Assembly (NCBI RefSeq): GCF_014839835.1
Contig: NC_071626.1
Span: 1,674,001-1,738,000 of the forward strand
DNA: 64,000 bases
DNA from: Dryobates pubescens
Lineage: Eukaryota; Chordata; Aves; Piciformes; Picidae
Direction: 5' to 3'
Shown in pieces: positions 11,712 through 21,859 of the stretch. The notes beneath the pieces were generated by a model. That model had not been told where the DNA came from and searched no databases. It saw only the letters and a program-made list of their open reading frames with translations. Each line of letters begins with the position of its first letter. Position 1 is the stretch's first letter. A program made the translations under genes and the position numbers.

Positions 11712-12123
11712 TACCCTATGATCAGCACCAGAATAAGAGGACACAGTCTCAAGCTGTGCCAGGGGAGGTTCAGAGTGGATGTGAGGAAGAAATTCATCCC
11801 AGAAAGAGAGATTGGCCTTTGGAATGTGCTGCCCAGGGAGGTGGTGGGGTCACCATCACTGGAGGTGTTTAAGAAGAGACTGGATGGGGTGCTTGGTGCC
11901 ATGGTTTAGTTGGTTAGATAGTGTTGGGTGATAGGTTGGACTGGATGATCTCAAAGGTCTTTTTCAACCTGGTTAATTCTATCCTATCCTATCCTATCCT
12001 ATCCTATCCTATCCTATCCTATCCTATCCTATCCTATCCTATCCTATCCTATCCTATCCTATCCTATCCTATCCTATCCTATCCTATTCCATTCCATTCC
12101 ATTCCATTCCATTCCATTCCATT
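11712..12123 (+). mobile_element. CR1 LINE, type B5, with (ATCCT)n then (ATTCC)n tail
   Basis: The CR1 body runs to about 11976 (CACAGTCTCAAGCTGTGCCA, TAGTTGGTTAGATAGTG, CAACCTGGTTAATTC). The tail is then a pentanucleotide array: ATCCT from 11977 to about 12085 and ATTCC from about 12086 to 12123. It lies in sense orientation inside LUM intron 1. The tail shows a 5-bp period instead of the usual 8-bp CR1 tail. Confidence 0.93.
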
Positions 12124-12685
12124 CTCTAAGTAAATGTGATGGACCATGGAAGAGAGATTGCAATCTTCCTCATTCAGGGGACAGCAACTTAACATCTAGC
12201 AGAAGGACATTGTGGGTGATTGACTGGAGAGAACATCAGAACAGCTTAAAAACATAATCTTTATGTTGTGCTGCATGAAATCAATTGGCCCTGCCTAGAG
12301 GTACTTTAGTTGAGAATTTTTAGCCCTGATGTGGCTTTTGTAGTCAATAAGAGCAAGGAAATTTAGAATTAGGGAAGATTTTCTGCTCTGTGGTAACACT
12401 AAACAATGCCCATAGCAAGGCAGGCTTACTCTGCTGGAAGAGTGCCCAGGTCTGAGATCCACATCTGGTGGTTTGATTACAGGCTTCCCATACCTTCTGC
12501 AACTGCTTGAGCACATGGAAGGTTCGAAGGATTGCCTTAATCCTCTCACTCTCTGAACAGTAGCTGACAACACTTTGAGCTTGTCTTTTGCTGGTGAAAA
12601 TCAAAGCTCATTGAATGCAGTGATGCTAGCCTCAACATTTCCACCATGATGTCTACCTAGGGAGCAAGAGAGAATTTATTAGTAA

Positions 12686-12955
12686 TTATATTATTTTATT
12701 TTGTTTTGTTTTCTTTTATTTTGTTTTATTTTATTTATTTTGTTTTGTTTTGTTATTTTTCATTTTCATTTAACGATTTTATTTTTATTATTTTTATTGC
12801 TTTATTTTTATTTTGTCTCATTTTATTGCATTTAATTTTATTTAATTTTAACTTTTTTTAAAAAATTGTATTTATTAATTTTATTTCATTTTTGTTTTAC
12901 TTTTTTTAAAAATAATTTATTAATTTAATATTATTTTCTTTTTCCTTTTGACCCT
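12686..12955 (+). repeat. T-rich (TTTTATTTTG-like) low-complexity tract
   Basis: About 270 bp of TTTTATTTTG- and TTTTATT-type words, ending some 90 bp before the LUM exon 2 acceptor. It may have come from a degenerate pentanucleotide (TTTTA/TTTTG) expansion. Such a tract on the coding strand can lengthen the pyrimidine-rich region ahead of an acceptor, but no specific role is shown. Confidence 0.8.
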
Positions 12956-13041
12956 TCTGTGGGAAAATTTCAAAGGTTGCTGAAAGAGATTGGAAAATGA
13001 AATGGTAACTTTTGTTTATTTCTTTCTTTGTTCCCTTTCAG

Positions 13042-13068
13042 CACAGAGGGACAAGACACATTGCAAAG
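13042..13068 (+). other. LUM: LUM exon 2, 5' UTR part and splice acceptor
   Basis: The acceptor is TTGTTCCCTTTCAG ending at 13041. The exon then has 27 untranslated bases before the start codon at 13069. An upstream in-frame ATG (13012) precedes the acceptor and is therefore intronic, so the start at 13069, followed by a good signal peptide, is the right one. Confidence 0.92.
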
Positions 13069-13945
13069 ATGCCTTTAAGCTCCCTCCCCATCTTTCTGGT
13101 TCTAATTAGTGGTATTTTGGGCCAGTATGACTACGGCCCTGCAGATGATTATGGTTATGATCCTTTCGGGCCATCTGCAGCAGTCTGTGCCCCAGAATGC
13201 AACTGTCCTCTCAGCTACCCTACTGCCATGTATTGTGACAACCTGAAGCTGAAAACCATCCCCATCGTCCCAAGTGGAATAAAATACCTCTATCTCCGAA
13301 ACAATATGATTGAGGGCATCGAGGAGAACGCCTTTGACAACGTTACAGACCTGCAGTGGCTGATCCTGGATCACAACCACCTGGAGAATTCAAAGATTAA
13401 GGGAAGAGTCTTCACCAAGCTAAAGAATCTGAAGAAACTTCACATTAACTACAACAATCTGACCGAAGCTGTGGGACCTCTCCCCAAAACGCTGGACGAC
13501 CTGCAGCTGAGTCACAACAAGATCACGAAAGTCAACCCTGGTGCCCTCGAGGGGTTGGTGAATCTGACTATCATCCACCTCCAGAACAACCAGCTGAAAG
13601 CAGATTCGATTGCTGGAGCCTTCAAAGGCCTGAATTCACTTCTGTATCTTGACTTGAGCTTCAATGGCCTCACAAAGCTGCCAACAGGACTGCCTCACTC
13701 CTTGCTCATGCTGTATTTTGACAACAACCAGATCTCCAACATCCCAGATGAGTACTTCCAAGGTTTTAAAGCCCTGCAGTATTTGCGTTTGTCTCACAAC
13801 AAATTAACTGATTCTGGGATCCCAGGCAATGTCTTCAACATCACCTCCCTGGTTGAGTTGGATCTCTCCTTCAACCAGCTGAAGAGCATCCCAACTGTCA
13901 GTGAGAACCTTGAGAACTTCTACCTCCAAGTCAACAAAATTAACA
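13069..13945 (+). CDS. LUM: Lumican, coding exon 2 (residues 1-292)
   Basis: Lumican is a class II small leucine-rich proteoglycan secreted to the extracellular matrix, where it binds fibrillar collagen and controls fibril diameter and spacing; in cornea it carries keratan sulfate. Residues 1-18 form a signal peptide (MPLSSLPIFLVLISGILG). The mature N-terminus starts with Gln19 and has tyrosines in acidic surroundings (Y20, Y22, Y28, Y30), likely sulfated. C40, C44, C46 and C56 give the class II pattern C-x3-C-x-C-x9-C. Leucine-rich repeats follow (LxxLxLxxNxL words from about residue 64). N-glycosylation sequons are N91, N130, N165 and N257. The exon ends in codon phase 1 at a GTGAGT donor (13946). 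The frame is intact, and with exon 3 the protein is 343 residues, the size I recall for chicken lumican. A CR1 lies only 33 bp past the donor. Confidence 0.97.
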
Positions 13946-13978
13946 GTGAGTTCACTCTGAGTGCTTCCGTTAATGAAT

Positions 13979-14310
13979 GGGATAGAATAGAATAGAATAG
14001 AATAGAATAGAATAGAATTGAATTGAATTGAATTGAATTGAATTGAATTGAATTGAATGAATTGAATTGAATTGAATTAACCAGGTTGGAAAAGGCCTTT
14101 GAGATCATCCAGTCCAACCTATCACCCAACACCATCTAATCAACTAAACCATGGCACCAAGTGCCTCATCCAGGCTCTCCCTAAACACCTCCAGTGATGG
14201 TGACTCCACCACCTCCCTGGGCAGCACATTCCAATGGCCAATCTCTCTTTCTGGGATGAACTTCTTCCTAGCATCCAGCCTAAACCTCCCCTGGTGCAGC
14301 TTGAGACTTG
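13979..14310 (-). mobile_element. CR1 LINE, type B5, with (GAATA)n/(GAATT)n tail
   Basis: Antisense copy. The tail complement comes first: GAATA repeats at 13979-14017 and GAATT/GAATTGAATT repeats to about 14078. The CR1 3' UTR follows (AACCAGGTTGGAAAAGGCC, CACCATCTAATCAACTAAACC without its last base) and then the ORF2 end. It shares the ATCTAATCAACT signature with the copies at 18135 and 51449. Confidence 0.93.
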
Positions 14311-14402
14311 ATGCTGAGGGTCAGTGCAAGGATCTGAATGAGGTAGATCAACCAGTCCTGAAGGTGCTGTGGTGGTTAAACCTTCAGGAAACTGACATCT
14401 CA

Positions 14403-14545
14403 CACAGAATCACAGAATTGTTGGGGTTGGAAGGGACCTTGAGGATCATCCAGTTCCAACCCCCCTGCCATAGGCAGGGACCCCTCACACCAGATCAGGT
14501 TGCTCACAACCACATCCAGCCTGACCTTAAAAACTTCCAGGCTTC
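14403..14545 (-). mobile_element. CR1 LINE, 3' end, type E
   Basis: Short antisense piece: TCACAGAATTGTTGGGGTTG, CCCCTGCCATAGGCAGGG, CAGGTTGCTCACAACC. It is truncated within the 3' UTR and followed within 10 bp by another copy. Confidence 0.9.
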
Positions 14546-14551
14546 CATTGG

Positions 14552-14720
14552 TTCATAGAATGACTTAGGTTGGAAGGGAGCTCAAGGATCATCCAGTTCC
14601 AACCTCCTGCCATGGGCAGGGACACCTCCCACCAGCCCAGGCTGCTCAAGGCCTCATCCAGCCTGGACTTGAACACCTCCAGTGAGCAGGGCATCCATGA
14701 CCTCCCTGAGCAACCTGTTT
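14552..14720 (-). mobile_element. CR1 LINE, 3' end, type C
   Basis: Antisense piece starting CATAGAATGACTTAGGTTGG, with CCTGCCATGGGCAGGGAC and GCTCAAGGCCTCATCCAGC. It abuts the type E copy at 14403-14545 in the same orientation. Confidence 0.9.
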
Positions 14721-15107
14721 CTCTGGCTGTTGTCCCACATGAATGTTAAAAGACAGATGTTTAGCTGATAGCTACTCAAATATACCTGGGGGAGAGAATT
14801 TTTTTCTTTCAAGCTGTGGGCAGTATTGGTCAAATTTTCCTGTAGAGCAGCTCCACAGAAGTCAATGAAATTCTCTTATACAACTGAGGATAAAAGAGAA
14901 GGAGAAGTTTGATCAGTGTGGAATACATTCACAACTTGGAAGGCAAGAAACCCAGACAGATATCACCTGAGGATCTGCCTGCACTATGTGCAACCTTTTG
15001 GTAGGCTGATAGGGAAAGTGCTGAATGGAGGAGAGTGGAAGAAGACACAGTGGCACAAGGCACAGTGGAAAAGATACCACAAAAGAGCTTCTTTTTTTCT
15101 CTCCCTT

Positions 15108-15330
15108 AGGTTTAGGTTGGAGATCAGGAAAAATTTCTTTCCCTGCAAGAGTGGTCAGAGATTGGCACAGGCTGCCCAGAGACATGGTGGAGTCCCCATG
15201 CCTGGAGGTGTTCAAGGAATCTGTGGCCATGGCACTTTGGGGCCACGGTTTAGGGCCATGGTGGTGTTTGGTTGATGGTTGGACTGAATGATCTTGGAGG
15301 GCTTTCCCCACTGGAGCAATCCCATTACAT
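15108..15330 (+). mobile_element. CR1 LINE, 3' end, type A
   Basis: Sense copy with GGTCAGAGATTGGCACAGGC, GGTGGAGTCCCCATGCCTGG and GGCCATGGTGGTGTT. The tail is decayed (GGAGCAATCCCATTAC). Confidence 0.9.
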
Positions 15331-15614
15331 CTCAGTTCCTTTCACTGATGAGGGAAAGCAACGATGCTTCCCACCTGAGACACCACATACAGCGACCTGT
15401 AGAACCCTTATGAGATACTCTCCCTAAAAGGTCTAACAATGATGGTGTTTCATTTCTCATGAGATATGAAGAGGCAATTTTCCCTGCTTAGAGTGCTGTC
15501 TCTGAGCTTTCTGGAAGCTACCTGGCTACTGGGCATGATTTCTATTCACATTTCCAAGGACTTCTGAATCAAGCCCTGTGACACCAACTGAATTTTGCAG
15601 TGAAAGATGTATTT

Positions 15615-15725
15615 CTGGGCAGCCTGATCTAGTTGAGGATGTCCCTGCTTACTGCAGAGGAGGTTGGACTGGATGACCTTTGGAGGTCCCTTCCAACCCA
15701 GACCATTCTCTGGTTCTGTGATTTC
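15615..15725 (+). mobile_element. CR1 LINE, 3' terminal piece, type F
   Basis: Only the 3' UTR remains: GATCTAGTTGAGGATGTCCC, TTGGACTGGATGACC and CCCTTCCAACCCAGACC with a decayed tail. This copy is the reference I used to recognise the outer element of the nest at 56448-56935. Confidence 0.88.
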
Positions 15726-16311
15726 CAGAGTCCGGGTAAGCAGCAGAGGGGTGGTGGTGTAAGGAGTTGGTGGGCACCAGCTGCTGCTACTCAGTCTTTG
15801 CTACCCCGTGGACTGGTACAAGAGAGCTCTGATTTTTTGGGTTTTATTTAACCAGCCAACTTCAGTAATGAATTTCCTTGACTATCTGACTCCACAGGCA
15901 TAATATTGTGTTTGCTGTGGGACAAAAGTTCATTAGCAGTAAGCATTTCGATTCAACACAGCATCAGATCAAAGCCTTTGCAACTCACTCTTCATTACTC
16001 CTGACCTACAGCTGAGTACTTAGTCTTTCTAAAAACTGAGTTGGTTGACCTTTGAATATTTGAGTCTCAAATTACTGGCTTCTTTATTTATTATTATCAA
16101 CTAAAATATCCTCATTTGCAAGGGATTTGTGCAAAGATGACTGCAAACAAGCCCAGCTTCCCTTCCGTTCCTTTGGCCCAGGGAACAAATATTCAGTGAG
16201 AGACTTCTGTTATTAGAGTTGATGATAATTAGTCCTAAAAGTGCACAAAGGGCATAATCTTTCTGCTTGCATAGCTTGAAGTTTTCACTTATACTGAGAT
16301 CTGTTTCTTCA

Positions 16312-16645
16312 CAGAATGCCTTAAAGTTGGAAGGGACCTTAGAGATTATCCAGTTCCAACCCCCTCACTATGGGCAAGGACACCTACCACCAGCCCAGGT
16401 TGTTCAAGGCCTCATCCAACCTGGCCTTGAGCACCTCTCCCCTTGGGAGATGATTCTCATGGTGAAAAACTTTCTTTTGGAGTCCCATGGGAATCTCCCC
16501 AGCAGTAACTTGTCCCCCATCACCTCTTGATTTTCCCATGTGACTCCTTATAAAAAGGGAGTCCCCAATCTCCTGGTAGCCACCCTTCATGTCCTGGTCC
16601 ATGGCAACAAGGTCTCCTCTAAGCCTTCTTTTCTTAAGCCCAAAT
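16312..16645 (-). mobile_element. CR1 LINE, 3' end, type C, decayed
   Basis: Antisense copy with CACAGAATGCCTTAAAGTTG, CACCAGCCCAGGTTGTTCAA and, further in, a degraded ORF2 end (CAACAAGGTCTCCTCTAAGC). The middle is strongly diverged. Confidence 0.82.
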
Positions 16646-17052
16646 TATCTTATTTTTTTGCAGGTGGAAACTACAAGTGGAAAACAATTCTTTTTAGTAT
16701 GCTTCTGAAACCTGACAGTGATATGAACTGTATAAAAAATTGATACCTAAATACAAACAATGCGAGCCAAATGCTTGGAGCCAGAACCCACTGAAGTCCA
16801 TGGCAGAGTCCTGAAGTCCATGACAGATTCCCTTGCCTTCTCTGAGGACCAGATTTGCCTCCACTTCCAAAGTGGTTTCAGTCTCACAAACAGTGAGCAC
16901 AGAGGAGCAGTTGGGCAACACAGATAAATGTCATAGTTTACATGCATGAAGTCTGCATCCTTTTGAGTAGTTAAGCATCTCTTCAACTTGCATGAGCATA
17001 CTTTGTTTTGCAACCCTGTAGTAGTATTTATGCTCAAAATAAACCATATGGA

Positions 17053-17165
17053 AAAGCAAAGCAAAGCAAAGCAAAACAAATCAGAACCAAACCCAAACCA
17101 CCACCACCAATGAACAACACCAAACCAAACCAAAAACTCAAGCAACCAAAGAAAAACAAACCCCA
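17053..17165. repeat. (GCAAA)/(ACCAA) simple repeat
   Basis: GCAAA repeats near 17055-17078 pass into CAAACCAAACC-type words, with a CCACCACCACC run at 17098-17110. This is low-complexity DNA in LUM intron 2, similar in kind to the tracts at 44698-44815 and 60208-60258. Confidence 0.8.
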
Positions 17166-17413
17166 GGAAACCAAAGCAGTAAAATTAGAAAGATTTAGAT
17201 TCCATTCACCATGTTCTTCAATAACAAGAAAAGTGGGGTGTAAACAAATCCAAAGAGCAGAATTAACGTTCATTTTAATTGTTACCAATTACACCTGAGC
17301 TCTCTGTAGAAAACTGAGCCTAAAGAGTAAATGGTGTAGTCTGTAGGCCAAGTAGATGAGTTTTAAATGTCAGGAAGTTCTGTTTTCATGCAGCAAAATT
17401 CTACAGATACCTA

Positions 17414-17790
17414 ATCACAGAATGGCTCAGGTTGGAAGGGACCTCAGAGCTCACCTCCTCCAACCTCCCCCACCACGGGCAGGGACACCTCTCAGCTAGA
17501 CTCCGCTGCTCAGGGTCTCATCCAGCCTGGCCTTGAAAGCTCCAGGCAGGAGAGAGCCACAGCCTCCCTGGGCAGCCTGTGCCAGAGGCTCAGCAGCCTT
17601 CTACTGAAGAACTTCTTCCTCAGCTCCAGCCTAGCCCTGCTGTGCCTCAGCTTCAAGCCATTCTCCTTGCTTGTGTCTAGACACTGTTATAAAAAGTCCC
17701 TTTCCAACCTTCTTGTAGGATCCCTCCAGGCATTGGAAAGCATCTGTAAGGTCCCCTGGAGTCTTCTCTTCTCCAACTTGCAGGAATCAT
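17414..17790 (-). mobile_element. CR1 LINE, 3' end, type G
   Basis: Antisense copy starting ATCACAGAATGGCTCAGGTT, with CAGGGACACCTCTCAGCTAG and CTGAAGAACTTCTTCCTCAG. It matches the better preserved copy at 43214-43656. Confidence 0.9.
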
Positions 17791-17837
17791 CAGTTCACTT
17801 CAGCTGGAGCATTCTGAATAGGGAGATTTTAGTAGTC

Positions 17838-17915
17838 ATGAGGTCTTGGGTGACAGGTTGGACTTGAAAATCTCTCAGGTCTTTTCCAGCCTTATTGATT
17901 CAATGATTCTATGAT
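17838..17915 (+). mobile_element. CR1 LINE, 3'-terminal scrap, type B
   Basis: GGTGACAGGTTGGACTTG, TCTTTTCCAGCCTTATTGAT and a tail ending ATGATTCTATGATTATC. It lies close to the 5' side of the antisense copy at 17414. Confidence 0.83.
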
Positions 17916-18134
17916 TATCAGAACATGTTTGCATTCTTAAAGTGATATTAAACTGAAATATGGACTGCCCAATAAATGCACCATGAGGGATGCATCTTCT
18001 CTCTCCTTCTTCCCAAAGAGGGCTGTAGGATGTACAAAATCTAGGAAACTGAATTGGTGTCATCAAATTGGTATTCAAGATCTAACATTTGAAATACATT
18101 TCTTCAGTCCCTCCCTAAAATAATGCATTGGTAG

Positions 18135-18472
18135 AAAAAGAGGACACCGTCTCAAGCTGTGCCAGGGGAGGTTTAGGCTGGATGTTAGGAAGAAATTCTT
18201 CCCAGGAATAGAGATTGGCCATTGGGATGTGCTGCCCAGGGAGGTGGTGGAGTCACCATCACTGGAGGTGTTTAGGAAGAGCCTGGATGAGGCACTTGGT
18301 GCCATGGTTTAGTTGATTAGATGGTGTTGGGTGATGGGTTGGACTGGATGATCTTGAAGGTCTTTTCCAACCTGGTTAATTCTATTCTATTCTATTCTAT
18401 TCTATTCTATTCTATTCTATTCTATTCTATTCTATTCTATTCTATTCTACTCTATTTTATTCTATTCTATAA
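18135..18472 (+). mobile_element. CR1 LINE, type B5, with (ATTCT)n tail
   Basis: Sense copy: CTCAAGCTGTGCCAGGGGAG, TTGATTAGATGGTGTTGGG and CCAACCTGGTTAATTCT, then about 90 bp of nearly pure ATTCT repeats (18382-18472). It has the same sub-lineage signature and 5-bp tail period as the copies at 11712 and 13979. Confidence 0.94.
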
Positions 18473-18674
18473 AAGTGCAGATACAGAAGTTATTTCCTCA
18501 ACGTCCTTTAGTACTACATCCTGATGTAGGTCATCACATTTTCTCAGAGGACTCAACAGCCCTGCAGAAAAGGTCAATAATCATCAGTGGTTTGAAGGGT
18601 CCCTGCATGACCTCTGACTGGTAGTTAAAATGTCATTTAATTTCTGGATCACTGCCTTCATTTATTGGAAATTA

Positions 18675-18855
18675 TCATAGAACCATTGAATTATTTCAGT
18701 TGGAAAAGCCCTCCAAGATCACTGAGTCCAACCATCAACCCAACACCACCATGGCCATCAACCCATGTGCCCAGGTGCCATGGCCATACCTTTCCTGAGC
18801 ACCTCCAGGGATGGCGACTCCACCACCCCCCTGGGCAACACACCACTCTTTCAGT
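18675..18855 (-). mobile_element. CR1 LINE, 3' end, type A, next to LUM exon 3
   Basis: Antisense copy (CATAGAACCATTGAATTATT, CCATCAACCCAACACCACCA, CCTCCAGGGATGGCGACTCC). It ends about 65 bp before the exon 3 acceptor, so the branch point of LUM intron 2 is confined to the short remainder or lies inside the repeat. Confidence 0.9.
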
Positions 18856-18921
18856 TAATAATTTGTTTCCCCCTAGTATTTCCTAAGAATTTTCCTTTTC
18901 TCCACGTTTCCTTTGTTGCAG

Positions 18922-19076
18922 AGTTCCCCCTGAGCAGCTTCTGCAAGGTTGTTGGGCCAACGACCTACTCCAAGATCACACACCTGCGCCTGGACGGAAA
19001 CAACCTCACTCGAGCTGACCTGCCCCAGGAGATGTACAACTGCCTTCGGGTGGCTGCTGAGATTTCCCTGGAGTGA
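18922..19076 (+). CDS. LUM: Lumican, coding exon 3 (residues 293-343, stop)
   Basis: Joined to exon 2 in phase 1, this exon completes K293 and continues FPLSSFCKVVGPTTYSKI, then HLRLDGNNLTRADLPQEMY, ending CLRVAAEISLE before TGA (19074-19076). C300 and C333 form the C-terminal disulfide loop ('ear' repeat) typical of class II SLRPs, and N320 is a further sequon. The acceptor is CCTTTGTTGCAG with AG at 18920-18921. Ending shortly after the last repeat is normal for lumican. Confidence 0.97.
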
Positions 19077-19990
19077 GACAACTGGGAGCATCCAGCTGCC
19101 TTCTGGGGGCAGTAGCTAGAGGAATGACATCGTGGTAGCTCTTTAAAATTAGGATATGCCTTAAAGCAAGCAAACAAAGAAGAGTCAGTTTGTATATTAT
19201 CCATCCTCTCGGTTAATGTCTAGCACACGCTTGGCAGCCTTCAGGAAACCCTGTGTGTGTGTTTTTACTACCTGTTGTACCTAGAAAGCACAAGGAGGAC
19301 CAAAATGTGGAGCAAAAAAAAAAGAGTATGCCTGCATCTGGCTAGGCAAAGCATTCAGCTTCACAGATAATCTGTGCCCATGGATGCAAGACCTGCCAGC
19401 TGGTGCCAGGCTTAGGTGGAAGTCAGCTGGGTTTCAGCACAGTGCTGGCCTGTGTAAATAGAAGAATCCTTTCCAATCCTTCCAGCTTTCTTAATTATTC
19501 ACACCTTTTTCATATCATTATTATTATTAAAAGGAAAAATAATTATGCTTTATCAAGATTAAGAACAATTTGAAATGCATGAAAATATCTTTTCAGAGCC
19601 CCTGAGGTTAGTAAATTAATGGAATGTGTGGAAGGTAAGAGGGAAAGCAACGTTTTGTTCAGGTTCTTTTTGTCCTGCTTTCAGTTAAAGATTCCTGCTA
19701 AGGTTTTTATCCATTTCTGGTAGAACTGTTAGTTCAAAGTAAGTCATATATGGAAGTATTTTTCACTCAATTACTTTGCATGCTACTTTTAACCAGATTG
19801 TAGAAAAATAAAGCATAGCAAGTAGTCCTTTTGTGTGTGTGTGTGTGTGTCCATATTGTTGTCAACTATGTTTCAGTCTTTTATAAACTGAAAAACAAAC
19901 CCACCCCAAATATTTCAGGTTAAGGCAAGATAATCTGAGCTGTTCTGTTCTGATTAAAGTTTACTGTAAGGTTAAATAAACTGTTTTGTC
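19077..19990 (+). other. LUM: LUM 3' UTR (end approximate)
   Basis: About 0.9 kb of non-repetitive sequence after the stop. Two AATAAA hexamers lie at 19807-19812 and 19975-19980, with a (TG)10 run at 19831-19850 between them. The second is followed by a GT-rich stretch (CTGTTTTGTC), so the mRNA could end near 19995, with an earlier end near 19830 also possible. No CR1 interrupts it, unlike the flanks. Confidence 0.6.
19975..19980 (+). terminator. LUM: LUM polyadenylation signal AATAAA (distal)
   Basis: Canonical hexamer followed within 30 bp by a T/G-rich element. A second hexamer at 19807 may give a shorter transcript, and the GT repeat just after that one could serve as its downstream element. 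Confidence 0.5.
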
Positions 19991-20431
19991 TACTTTCAAG
20001 TTTCAACATCTTTGTAACCATCATGTGCTGGCCACTGATTAGATTCAATTAGAGAAGTTCTCTAGAAGGAACAGGCAGTGATTCACATGAATTTCTGGGC
20101 ATACATTGCAAGCAGCAATCTTCCTCCATGCCCTTTGTTGCTTTATAGAGACATGCATAGCCAAATGGATCAAGCAAGGAGTCAGCAGTGGTTGATTACA
20201 GCTGTCCTGGTGCAAGGGACTTGGCAAGGGCTACTCACAAAGCTTCAGTTTTACTGGAAGGCAAGAAATAAAGAGTTGCTGAGCACAAATCAGATTGTTT
20301 AGAAAACTGGGAACAAGAAGGCAACACATCATTAAGAAAGGCACTCTGAATTGTTAGGCATTCAGCTGCAGCAAGCACAGGCTGAACAGAGCAGAAAATG
20401 GGAGATTAAAAAGCAAAGTTATAGACAGATG

Positions 20432-20990
20432 TCTGAAGATGAGCCAGCAGCGTGCTCGGGTGGCCAAGAAGGCCAACAGCATCCTGGCCTGGATCAGCAA
20501 TAGTGTGGCCAGCAGGAGCAGGGAAGTGATTGAGCCCCTGTGCTGGGCACTGGTGAGGCTGCACCTCAAATTCTGGCTTCAGTTTTGGGCCTCTCAGTCC
20601 AACAAGGATGTTGAGGGACTGGAGCAGGTCCAGGGAAGGGCAATAAAGCTGGAGAAGGGTCTGGAGAACAGGGCTGGGGAGGAGGAGCTGAGGGAGCTGG
20701 GTTTGTTCAGCCTGGAGAAGAGGAGGCTGAGGGAGACTTCATTGCTCTCTACAGCTCCCTGGAAGGAGGCTGCAGTGTGATGGGGCTTGGTCTCTTCTCC
20801 CTAGCAACAGATGACAGAATGAGAAGAGGTGGCATGTGAAGTACCGGCACAGATTGCCCACGGAGGCTGTGGAACCATCATGCTTCATGGACAGTGCACT
20901 GTGCAACTGACCTGGCTTTGAATTTAGCCTTCTTTTTATAAGGAGGTTGAACTAAGTGACCCTCAGATGCTCCTCCAAGTTTATTTATAC
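20432..20990 (+). mobile_element. CR1 LINE with ORF2 C-terminal end
   Basis: A frame open from 20439 to 20780 encodes the CR1 ORF2 end: [35 protein letters not shown] and [17 protein letters not shown]. This lies downstream of the reverse transcriptase catalytic core, which is absent. The 3' UTR is decayed and the tail is lost. Confidence 0.92.
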
Positions 20991-21565
20991 TTTCTGTGAA
21001 TCTGTTGTTCTAAGAATGCCAGTAACCAATGGGGGACAATAAATCTCTTAATAAGCAGCTTTGCAGCTGAAGAGTCTTGCACTGAATTCCCGTGGAAACT
21101 TCAGTGTTTCAGGTTCCAGTCCGTACTTCAGACTCCCATGACACTCACAAAACCATGGCTCAGCTAACATTTGAACAGAGATTCCATAGGTAAAAACGAT
21201 GGAAACTTTCCCTCAGTGCCTAGAAGTCTACAACTGTCTGGTGCAAATCTGCTTCTGACACTTGTGAGCTGCTGAGTGCTGACAGCGAGATCCATCCTGT
21301 TTAACTCTTCCATGTGGGACTGGCTAACAAGCTTAGGTTTCTACATGAATATGGGAGAGCAACCCATGGACTCCTACCACATGGAAGTGCATGGCAGACA
21401 TTTCGGTGCTGAACTGTTTTGCAGATACAGATGTTGGGTAAAAGACTCTCAGCCTGTAAGAAAATGATGAAATCAGGAGGCTATGCAATTTCCATGGATA
21501 CATCTACCTTAAACAATTTCCACTTAGTGTGAGCAGTTCAACAGAGAAAGAAAAGAAGGACAAGA

Positions 21566-21859
21566 TGAGGGAAGACCTCATTGCTCTCTATAACTGCCTG
21601 AAAGGAGGTTGCAGTGTGGTGGGGTTGGTCTCTTCTCCCTAGCATCAGATGAAAGAATCAGAAAAGGGTAATTGGCCATTGGAATGTGCTGCCCAGGGAG
21701 GTGGTGGAGTCCCCATCCCTGGAGGTGTTCCAAAAGGCCTGGATGTGGCACTTGGAGCCATGGTTTGGTTGTCAGGAGGTGTTAGGTATTAGGTAATAGG
21801 CTGGACTTGATGATCTCGGAGGTCTTTTCCAACCTGGTTGATTCTATGATTCTATAAAT
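21566..21859 (+). mobile_element. CR1 LINE, 3' end, type B
   Basis: Sense copy (GGTGGTGGAGTCCCCATCCC, GGTATTAGGTAATAGGCTGG, CCAACCTGGTTGATTCTATG) with a short 8-bp-type tail. It is directly followed by another copy. Confidence 0.92.

Larger units (their letters stand above)
9240..13041 (+). other. LUM: LUM intron 1
   Basis: It begins with GTAAGT at 9240 and ends with CCCTTTCAG at 13041. It contains an AT-rich minisatellite (9783-10660), a B5-type CR1 with a long pentanucleotide tail (11712-12123) and a T-rich tract (12686-12950). The stretches 10661-11711 and 12124-12685 look single-copy, with nothing recognised in them. Because exon 1 is non-coding, this intron separates the promoter from the coding part and is a natural place for enhancers; none could be identified by eye. 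Confidence 0.7.
13946..18921 (+). other. LUM: LUM intron 2
   Basis: Donor GTGAGT at 13946 and acceptor CCTTTGTTGCAG ending at 18921. The intron holds at least ten CR1 pieces. One begins 33 bp after the donor and another ends about 65 bp before the acceptor. The stretches 14721-15107, 15331-15614, 15726-16311 and 16646-17413 show no further feature except a CAAAG/CCAAA-type simple repeat near 17053-17165. Confidence 0.93.

Noticed and set aside
13012-13068. Upstream in-frame ATG as the LUM start
   Set aside because: It lies before the splice acceptor at 13041 and is therefore intronic. The start at 13069 is followed directly by a proper signal peptide and gives the family length.
18765-18921. 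Open frame upstream of LUM exon 3 as extra coding sequence
   Set aside because: It is antisense CR1 plus the pyrimidine tract of the acceptor; the exon begins at 18922.
20439-20780. 113-residue open frame as a host gene
   Set aside because: It is the C-terminal end of CR1 ORF2 ([19 protein letters not shown] and so on), in a 5'-truncated LINE without the catalytic core.
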